Of a stretch of DNA of 11,961 nt, positions 7,022 to 11,961 are shown one piece after another. The notes below the pieces were generated by a model. The model searched no databases. It was not told the DNA's origin and worked only from the letters and a program-made list of their open reading frames with translations. Location of the stretch: assembly GCA_024225895.1 (NCBI GenBank), contig JAAEMC010000365.1, positions 1 through 11,961 on the forward strand, read 5' to 3'. How positions within the stretch are numbered: the stretch's first letter is position 1; every line of letters begins with the position of its first letter. Position numbers and translations under genes: made by a program. Origin of the DNA: Desulfobacteraceae bacterium (GTDB lineage: Bacteria > Desulfobacterota > Desulfobacteria > Desulfobacterales > Desulfobacteraceae).

Positions 7022-8101
7022 ATGAAAAAAGTTAAATGTAGAAAATATCACCATTATGGCAATTCTTTTATCATCCTTGATGAAACTTACGAAATACAGG
7101 TGCCAGAAAACCATAAGCAGCAGTTTACCAAACAAATACTAAACACGGATATCGGCCTTGGTGCGGACGGTTTGATAAGTCTTTGTTCCCCTCTGTCCCA
7201 CGATATTCAAATCAATGGGGCTGTCGCAGATCTCATAGAGGAGACTGATTTTATTTTCAGGCATTTTGAACCGGACGGCAGTGAATCTTTGATGTGTCTT
7301 AACGGAGTACTGATCACAGCCTTATTTGTATCCCAGATATTAAACAAGAACGATTTTCTTGTGCTCACGGCCACCAACGCCATTCATCCCCAAAGGCTTC
7401 GGGCCGGTATTGATCTTAACGGTTATGCTTTTGTTCAAGGTCTTAAAACCGAAAAAGTGGATGCCTGCCTTGTGAACCCTTCTGCCATTGTTCCCCATAG
7501 CCCGGATATTGATAAAATAACCCCTATCAAAATCCAGTTGCGAAAAAATGAGGAAATGGGTCTGCCCTTGATTGCTTCGGCCATTGAAATTTGGGGATAC
7601 CTGATTTTTTCAGGAGAACCCCACCTTGTTATATTTACGGATCATCTAAGTGATGGACCTTTTTTCACTGATCTCCTTTTTCAGAATCCGCCCCAAAACC
7701 ACCGTATAGCGGCCATTGATAAACTCATTAACTTAATTGGAATCCGTATCCAAACTGATTTTGTACATCTTTTTCCAAAAGGGTTAAACATAACCTTTGC
7801 CAATATCATGGCCCCTGGCAACCATTCCAAAACCCTTCTTCAATACCGGTGTTTCGAAAGAGCCATCAATAAGGAAACCCAATCCTGCGGCACTGCGGCT
7901 CTGGCCTGTTTTGCCGTTGCCGAGGCCCTGGATATGATTGAGCCAGAGAATACCTTGGTGTTCCCTCACCTGTTTAACCGCAACCGGCCCAATTCCTTTT
8001 ATTCCATTGAAAAAGATACCCAGGCACCCCACTTGTGGAAAATTACCGGCCAGCCGGAACAGATCAGTAACGGGCTCTATTTTAGGGGACCAAGTGAATA
8101 G
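7022..8101 (+). CDS. Divergent diaminopimelate-epimerase (DapF)-family protein
   Basis: DapF-family enzymes racemise or epimerise amino acids without cofactor, using two cysteines as acid and base. Both are present: C92 in FEPDGSESLMCLNG and C289 in CFERAINKETQSCGTAA. Other family marks are YGNSF (12-16), GLGADGLI (45-52), GEPHLVIF (198-205), GLNITFANI (254-262) and ER (279-280). Differences are clear. The Asn nine residues before the first catalytic Cys (N64 in Haemophilus DapF) is Glu83. GNPH is GEPH (Glu199). CGNGxRC is CLNGVLI. Length is 359 against about 275 usual. These changes argue for a substrate other than diaminopimelate; I would not call it housekeeping dapF. The gene follows the GNAT gene by 63 bases with a weak ribosome site (AGG, 7008-7010) and is probably in the same operon. 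Confidence 0.82.
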   Translation: MKKVKCRKYHHYGNSFIILDETYEIQVPENHKQQFTKQILNTDIGLGADGLISLCSPLSHDIQINGAVADLIEETDFIFRHFEPDGSESLMCLNGVLITALFVSQILNKNDFLVLTATNAIHPQRLRAGIDLNGYAFVQGLKTEKVDACLVNPSAIVPHSPDIDKITPIKIQLRKNEEMGLPLIASAIEIWGYLIFSGEPHLVIFTDHLSDGPFFTDLLFQNPPQNHRIAAIDKLINLIGIRIQTDFVHLFPKGLNITFANIMAPGNHSKTLLQYRCFERAINKETQSCGTAALACFAVAEALDMIEPENTLVFPHLFNRNRPNSFYSIEKDTQAPHLWKITGQPEQISNGLYFRGPSE

Positions 8102-8121
8102 TATTGACGAACATGTGTTAT

Positions 8122-8173
8122 AGTGATTCCCAAAAATACGTTTTTGAACACCAAATAAATAAATGGAATCACT
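8122..8173. repeat. 9-bp inverted repeat with nested hairpin
   Basis: AGTGATTCC (8122-8130) and GGAATCACT (8165-8173) are perfect inverted copies 34 bases apart. Directly inside the left arm, CAAAAA-TACG-TTTTTG (8131-8146) forms its own 6-bp stem. It lies 21 bases after the DapF-like stop, so it could be part of a 3' mRNA structure, a binding site, or a small mobile-element remnant. It lacks a T-run after the right arm, so a simple terminator is unlikely. Confidence 0.5.
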
Positions 8174-8302
8174 TAAAAGCAAATCGATTTTGTATTAACC
8201 GATGGCTATCTTTAAGGAATAGAAATGGCTATGCATTTAACGAAACTTTATTCTGCGATTTGCCATACATATTTCAGGGACTAAATATTTTTTAGGCATA
8301 TC

Positions 8303-8331
8303 AAAAAGATCCTCCACTATCATCTTTTTTT
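8303..8331 (+). terminator. Weak terminator-like hairpin
   Basis: AAAAAGAT (8303-8310) pairs with ATCTTTTT (8322-8329) over an 11-base loop, with further T at 8330-8331. The stem has a single G-C pair and is weak. A competing stem, GATCCT (8308-8313) with AGGATC (8336-8341), shares three bases with it. It may end the DapF-like transcript or attenuate the next gene. Confidence 0.3.
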
Positions 8332-8383
8332 AGAAAGGATCACCTAAGGTATGATCGACTTATAAAAAACATGGGAGAGTGAC

Positions 8384-8433
8384 ATGAAAAAAAAATATTC
8401 ATTTATTATTTTGCTTTCTTTGTTCTTTTTCCC
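8384..8433 (+). other. Out-of-frame signal-peptide start of the glycosidase-like gene
   Basis: ATG at 8384 has an excellent ribosome site (GGGAG, 8373-8377, 6 bases away) and encodes MKKKYSFIILLSLFFFP, a textbook signal-peptide start, but in frame 2. It then runs out of frame and stops at 8474-8476. The mature protein is in frame 1, whose first ATG (8434) has no ribosome site. A -1 shift at the A9 run (8387-8395, slippery A AAA AAA) would give MKKKIFIYYFAFFVLF joined in frame to PMAVWPAS. That is also a good signal peptide. Confidence 0.7.
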
Positions 8434-10335
8434 ATGGCGGTGTGGCCGGCCTCACCCACGTCAACAACTCTTTTAACGCCTTTGGGAACTATTGATGATG
8501 CCATGGTGCAGTTCACATGGAACATGGAATCAACTGCAACATGGTATAGGCTTTATGTCTGGGACAATAGTCAGCAAAAGCAATTTGCCCAATGGTATGA
8601 AAGCAGCCAGGTCTGTTCAGGCACCACCTGCACCGTTACTTTAAATTTTGCACTTTCAAATGATGATTACCAATGGTTCATTAAAACCTGGAATGATGAC
8701 GGCAGTACCTGGAGCAGCGCCCAATCTTTTACCGTGTCAAGCAGTCAGACCAAACCCCAAGCAATCACCCTTGTCTCGCCTTCCGGCACATCGGAAAATG
8801 CATCACAAACCTTTGTCTGGAACCAGGATATATCTGCTACCTGGTATCAACTATTTGTCTGGGATAACAACCAAAACAAGGTTGTTTCCACCTGGTATGA
8901 AATTGAAGACAATTATAGCCAATATGACGAAGCAGCCTGTGCGGATAATAGTTGCAGTGTTACGGTTTCGTCCGGATTTTTTTCTGGTTCCCATGAATGG
9001 TTTGTCAGGGCATACAATGATTATGGAACCGGGGCCTGGAGCAATGGTATGGCATTTACCCTTGAACTCCCCAAAAGTTATCCTTCTGTTTTCCAGGCAT
9101 GGAGCGTCATAGAAAACAAACCCAGTGAAAGTGATTCCACAAAAATTGCCCGGCACGATCTCATTTTTGACGGAACCTGGGTATTGGACCTTGGGTGGGA
9201 AGTAACTGAAAATCAACCATACGAAGGTCTCTCCACCAGCCTGGATCCGGAACTATTGACCCAGGCCCAAACCAAAAGAAACGAACTACTCCTAAAAAAT
9301 CCCGACCTGATCATCATTGCCTCTGTTCTTTACCGGGAAGGCGAGTATATTACCAGCCAAAATGAAGGGCCCGAATACTGGGAGGTGGGATACCTGCCGG
9401 CTAATTCATCTTACTGGTTAAAAGACGGTAATGGGGACTTTGTCCCTGCCTATGGCGAAGATGCTGACGGAGACGGGACCATTGAAACAGATGAAGTTTT
9501 AAGCAGCCTCATTGATTTTACTGATGCCGATTTCCAGAATATCATCATTCAAAAAGCCAAAGAATTAAATGATACAGGATTGTTTGACGGTATCTTTCTG
9601 GACTGGTGGAATGAGACCACCGCCACCACTGGAAATTACATTAACTGGCAGGGCACCATCAAAACCCTTGAAGAAGAAACCCAGGCAAGACTGGACATCC
9701 TTAAAGGCATCCGGAACCAGGTGGATGATGATTTTCTCATTCTGGTTAATACCAACACCAAAACCGTCCCCCAATCCGCACCCTACATAAACGGGATCTA
9801 CATGGAAAGCGCCAAAGACAATTATGGCACCGGATATAGCCTAACAGAAATCCAAGAGATTGAAACCACCCTTACCTGGGCTGAGGCCACTGTGGCAACC
9901 CCGCGTATCAACTGTCTGGAAGGATGGCGGGTGGTCTATGACTATACCGGGGATTTGGACACCAGGGTTGAAGAAAGGGACAGTAGTGAAAATAAAAAGT
10001 GGATGCGGATGTTCACCACCCTGTCATTAACCCATTCTGACGGATATGTCCTTTTTGGAGACGACAATACCCAGCCCAGCGAAGATCATCTGCACAACTG
10101 GCATGATTTCTGGGACGCAAATCTTGGAAACGTCATCGGTCAAAAAGCCCAGAGTTATAATAATACTGAAGGGCTCTTTATAAGGGAGTTTGAGAACGGA
10201 TGGGCAGTTTACAACCGCAGCGGTTCTTCTCAAAACGTCACCTTTACAACCACGATTACCGGCAAATACAGCAGCACTACTGCCACAGCCCACACCATCC
10301 CTGATTTTGACGGTGAAATCTTCTTAAAACAATAA
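8434..10335 (+). CDS. Secreted TIM-barrel glycosidase-like protein with two beta-sandwich repeats
   Basis: This is a probable extracytoplasmic polysaccharide-active protein, 633 residues from ATG 8434; the true start is probably 8384 in another frame (see that entry). Residues 12-101 and 111-210 are two fibronectin-III/Ig-like repeats sharing ATWYxLxVWDN and a Trp-rich pattern; each has a close cysteine pair (61/66 and 169/174). Residues about 215-570 look like a TIM barrel of the GHL15/GH114-like group. HDLIFDGTW is an early strand, GLFDGIFLDWWNE (382-394) carries the likely catalytic D390 at a strand end, and LILVNTNTK and NGIYMESA follow. A canonical EF-hand calcium loop, DADGDGTIETDE, sits at 343-354. 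Residues 575-633 are a small beta domain, as in many glycosidases. Substrate cannot be told. If the frame break is real, most product would lack an export signal. Confidence 0.78.
   Translation: MAVWPASPTSTTLLTPLGTIDDAMVQFTWNMESTATWYRLYVWDNSQQKQFAQWYESSQVCSGTTCTVTLNFALSNDDYQWFIKTWNDDGSTWSSAQSFTVSSSQTKPQAITLVSPSGTSENASQTFVWNQDISATWYQLFVWDNNQNKVVSTWYEIEDNYSQYDEAACADNSCSVTVSSGFFSGSHEWFVRAYNDYGTGAWSNGMAFTLELPKSYPSVFQAWSVIENKPSESDSTKIARHDLIFDGTWVLDLGWEVTENQPYEGLSTSLDPELLTQAQTKRNELLLKNPDLIIIASVLYREGEYITSQNEGPEYWEVGYLPANSSYWLKDGNGDFVPAYGEDADGDGTIETDEVLSSLIDFTDADFQNIIIQKAKELNDTGLFDGIFLDWWNETTATTGNYINWQGTIKTLEEETQARLDILKGIRNQVDDDFLILVNTNTKTVPQSAPYINGIYMESAKDNYGTGYSLTEIQEIETTLTWAEATVATPRINCLEGWRVVYDYTGDLDTRVEERDSSENKKWMRMFTTLSLTHSDGYVLFGDDNTQPSEDHLHNWHDFWDANLGNVIGQKAQSYNNTEGLFIREFENGWAVYNRSGSSQNVTFTTTITGKYSSTTATAHTIPDFDGEIFLKQ
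8467..9063 (+). repeat. Two tandem fibronectin-III/Ig-like repeats
   Basis: Residues about 12-101 and 111-210 of the glycosidase-like protein are homologous. Shared elements in order are TLL/TLV-x-P-x-GT, FTWN/FVWN, TATWYRLYVWDN/SATWYQLFVWDN, QWYE/TWYE, a C-x4-C pair, W-F-I/V-K/R, and W-S near the end. Such repeats usually bind carbohydrate or act as spacers in secreted enzymes. Confidence 0.7.
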
Positions 10336-10348
10336 GAATAATTTTAAT

Positions 10349-10378
10349 TTGATTCTTTTATACAACACCGAGTATACT
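10349..10378 (+). promoter_or_regulatory. Candidate promoter for the Sm-like and S66 peptidase genes
   Basis: TTGATT (10349-10354) and TATACT (10373-10378) are separated by 18 bases and lie about 50 bases before the ATG at 10427, allowing a short leader. Both boxes are imperfect matches to the sigma70 consensus. The glycosidase-like gene ends at 10335, so this gap would give the next genes independent expression. Confidence 0.4.
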
Positions 10379-10426
10379 ATCACCTGATTTTCAATATCAC
10401 CCACAACCACAAAGGGGGTACAACCC

Positions 10427-10765
10427 ATGCAAAAACTGAACGCCAACATCAGACCGATTTTCACAGTGTTTCTAATTTCCATCTTTTTTTTGACCCTTGC
10501 AACTTTTTCTTATGCCGGATCAAAACCCCAACCCATTGAAGGTATGAGCTATGACGTCAACACAACCATTGCCGACAATTTAAAAACCCTGGTGGGGAAA
10601 AAGGTCTCTGTTACCCTTGACTCAGGGAATGTATTGTCCGGAACCCTCAAAACTGTTGGTTCAAAATCAATACACCTGGAAAAGCTTGATCAAAAAAATT
10701 TTTTTGATGCATTGATCCGCTTGGAAAATATTATTGCTGTTTCTGCCCAATTCAGAAAATACTAA
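10427..10765 (+). CDS. Exported Sm-like small protein
   Basis: This 112-residue protein begins with a clear signal peptide: basic start, hydrophobic core at 10-26 and likely cleavage after SYA (residue 30). The mature part has an Sm-like barrel pattern. LVGKKVSVTLDSGNVLSG (55-72) with GTLKTVGSKSIHL resembles the Sm1 motif strands, and DALIRLENIIAVSAQ (94-108) resembles Sm2, where Hfq-type proteins have an I-x-x-I segment. Cytoplasmic Sm proteins bind RNA; outside the cytoplasm the fold is more likely to bind protein, lipid or cell wall. The ribosome site AAAGGGGGT is excellent (G-run 10414-10418, 8 bases before ATG). The S66 peptidase follows 60 bases later with its own ribosome site, so the two are probably co-transcribed. 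The fold call is by eye and the role is unknown. Confidence 0.7.
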   Translation: MQKLNANIRPIFTVFLISIFFLTLATFSYAGSKPQPIEGMSYDVNTTIADNLKTLVGKKVSVTLDSGNVLSGTLKTVGSKSIHLEKLDQKNFFDALIRLENIIAVSAQFRKY

Positions 10766-10825
10766 TATTAAAAACTGAATCTGCCTTAAAAGCTCTGTCT
10801 GCCATCTGTTGAAAAAGGATTTAGC

Positions 10826-11827
10826 ATGCGCTTTAAACCGCTGAAAAAAGGGGATACCATTGCTTTTTTTTCCCCATCTGCTCCAGGATCTGTTACAGCT
10901 CCTAAACGCTTTGGAAGAGCCAAAGCTTTTATTAAAAACAAAGGATTCAAACTTTTACCGGGAAATCTTTGCGGAAAAAGGGATGGTTACCGGTCCGGCA
11001 GTGCCAAAGAAAGGGCCCGCGAACTCAATGAACTTTTATCCAACCCTGACATTGACTGTATCATATCCACCATTGGCGGCATTAACTCCAATGCCCTTGT
11101 CCCCTACATTGATTATGATGCATTTAAACAACATCCTAAAATTGTGGTGGGCCACTCAGATGTGAGTTCCATTTTACTGGCCCTGTTTGCCAAAACCGGC
11201 ATTACCACCTTTTACGGCCCTGCTTTGATTCATTCCTTTGGGGAATATGAACCTTTTCTTAATATGACCTGGGCCTATTTTAAGGATATGCTCATGAAGC
11301 ACCATGATATGCCCTACACCTATACCATGCCGGATTTCTGGACTGATGATTTTATCAACTGGGAGGAAAAAACCCGGGATAAGACCATGAACAAAAACCA
11401 ATGGATTACAGTGAAAAAAGGAGTGGCAGAAGGCAGAATCTTAGGTGGCACCTTAAATGCTCTAAGCACGATTCTGGGCACCCAATATATGCCCCAAATG
11501 GATGAGGACACCATTTTGTTCATTGAAGATACCACAAAAACTGCGGCCTATGTTGAGCGGCTTTTTGCCTTGCTTAAAACCCATGGGATTTTTGAAAAGA
11601 TTGCAGGGATTATTTTGGGCAAACATGAGCAGTATGACGATCAGAACACCGGCAAAAGGCCCCATGATTTACTATTGGAGATGGCAGATGATATAGATAT
11701 TCCAATCCTTGCGGAGTTTGACTGCTGCCACACCCATCCGTGCTTTACGCTGCCTTTAGGCAAAAAAATCCGCCTGGACGCCACAGAACAGGCAGTGAGC
11801 ATATGGGAGCCCTGGTCTAAATTGTAA
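10826..11827 (+). CDS. S66-family serine peptidase, MccF-like (LD-carboxypeptidase superfamily)
   Basis: S66 enzymes cleave the L,D bond in muropeptides (LdcA) or, in the MccF subfamily, hydrolyse aminoacyl-nucleotide antibiotics such as processed microcin C. The 333 residues match MccF-like proteins: TIGGINSNALVPYIDYD, then the nucleophile Ser111 in VVGHSDVSS, EGRILGGTLNAL, Glu234 in LFIEDTTKTAAYVERLF and His302 in CCHTHPCFTLPLG. The spacings 111-234-302 (123 and 68) nearly equal those I recall for E. coli MccF (118-243-311). Trp179 in FINWEE sits where MccF has the adenine-stacking Trp186. No signal peptide is visible, so it acts in the cytoplasm, as LdcA and MccF do. ATG 10826 has AAGGA at 10815-10819. 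It could serve in peptidoglycan recycling or in detoxifying acyl-AMP-like compounds; the MccF features favour the second or a broad substrate range. Confidence 0.88.
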   Translation: MRFKPLKKGDTIAFFSPSAPGSVTAPKRFGRAKAFIKNKGFKLLPGNLCGKRDGYRSGSAKERARELNELLSNPDIDCIISTIGGINSNALVPYIDYDAFKQHPKIVVGHSDVSSILLALFAKTGITTFYGPALIHSFGEYEPFLNMTWAYFKDMLMKHHDMPYTYTMPDFWTDDFINWEEKTRDKTMNKNQWITVKKGVAEGRILGGTLNALSTILGTQYMPQMDEDTILFIEDTTKTAAYVERLFALLKTHGIFEKIAGIILGKHEQYDDQNTGKRPHDLLLEMADDIDIPILAEFDCCHTHPCFTLPLGKKIRLDATEQAVSIWEPWSKL

Positions 11828-11899
11828 TATTGACCAAATTGTGGCGATTGATATTTACGATCTTTAATTTAAAATAAGACCCAGAATTAAAAAATTATT

Positions 11900-11961
11900 T
11901 CAATGTTGCATAAAAAACTCATTAACCTTTTCAAGGTACTCTGCCAAAAGCGTCCGGCTGA
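11900..11961 (-). CDS. 3' end of a possible convergent gene (partial)
   Basis: On the - strand, from 11959 down to the stop at 11902-11900, one frame reads SRTLLAEYLEKVNEFFMQH and then TGA. This amphipathic, helix-like sequence looks like a real protein C-terminus and would be convergent with the S66 peptidase gene. Only 19 residues are visible, so no family can be named; the other two - strand frames also lack early stops or end quickly. I see no clear terminator in the 72-base gap between the two genes. Confidence 0.35.
   Translation of the reverse strand, partial: SRTLLAEYLEKVNEFFMQH

Larger units (their letters stand above)
8102..8383. other. Intergenic leader rich in inverted repeats
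   Basis: This stretch of 282 bases contains a 9-bp inverted repeat (8122-8130 and 8165-8173) with a small hairpin inside, and two alternative hairpins near 8303-8341. It also has a short direct repeat ATGGCTAT at 8202-8209 and 8225-8232. A 60-codon open frame (ATG 8113 to 8295) crosses it but has no ribosome site and no family resemblance, so I do not call it a gene. No convincing -35/-10 pair was found. Confidence 0.5.

Noticed and set aside
8202..8232. Direct repeat ATGGCTAT, two copies 23 bases apart, as a mobile or CRISPR-like element
   Set aside because: Only two 8-base copies with no further structure; expected by chance.
8104..8295. Open frame of about 60 codons after the DapF-like gene (TTG 8104 or ATG 8113)
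   Set aside because: No ribosome site, it spans the inverted repeat, and the protein resembles no family; probably chance in an AT-rich gap.
8339..8357. Imperfect dyad GATCACCTAAGGTATGATC as an operator
   Set aside because: Only the outer five pairs are perfect and the inner pairs need a bulge; too weak to call.
8361..8366. TATAAA as -10 box for the glycosidase-like gene
   Set aside because: A transcript from it would start at about 8373 and lose the ribosome site; no -35 match either.
8351..8382. Mini leader ORFs ATGATCGACTTATAA and ATGGGAGAGTGA before the glycosidase-like gene
   Set aside because: Only four and three codons and without ribosome sites; the second is overlapped by the ribosome site of ATG 8384.
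8851..9216. Long - strand open frame across the glycosidase-like gene (and similar ones elsewhere)
   Set aside because: Antisense shadow of a well supported + strand gene, without a ribosome site or recognisable domain.

Overview
This window most likely comes from the chromosome of an anaerobic deltaproteobacterium, probably a Desulfobacteraceae-like sulfate reducer. That rests on moderate to low GC, the general style of the proteins, and the mix of a SyrD/PvdE-type exporter, a prohibitin-like protein and a GHL15-like secreted protein. It is an impression, not a database result. All confident genes lie on the + strand. Only the last about 60 bases may hold the 3' end of a convergent - strand gene. 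I see no tRNA, rRNA, CRISPR array, insertion sequence or phage gene.

Region 1 (2-3314) is a tight four-gene unit. It holds a 5'-truncated ABC exporter of the cyclic-peptide (SyrD/PvdE/YojI) type and a one-pass membrane protein with a mirror-symmetric cysteine pattern, sharing one base with the exporter. A prohibitin/SPFH protein with a Lys/Ala/Pro-rich tail and a 52-residue two-helix membrane protein follow. A hairpin with a T-run at 3498-3524 probably ends the unit.

Region 2 (3628-8101) follows a clear TATAAT promoter element. It encodes an unusual fusion of two tandem extracytoplasmic sensor modules with a complete major facilitator (MFS) transporter. Next comes an acetyltransferase-fold (GNAT) protein overlapping it by 17 bases, then a divergent DapF-family epimerase that keeps both catalytic cysteines but has Glu at two substrate-contacting Asn positions. 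I read this as one functional set: sensing, export and amino-acid chemistry. It is the best candidate in the window for an undescribed system.

Region 3 (8102-10335) starts with a leader full of inverted repeats. It is followed by a secreted two-repeat beta-sandwich plus TIM-barrel protein (GHL15/GH114-like). Its signal peptide is encoded in a different frame from the mature protein, with an A9 tract at the junction. This could be a frameshift, phase variation, slippage or a sequence error.

Region 4 (10336-11827) has its own promoter-like sequence. It carries an exported Sm-like small protein and an S66 serine peptidase that matches the MccF (microcin C immunity) subfamily in motif and spacing.
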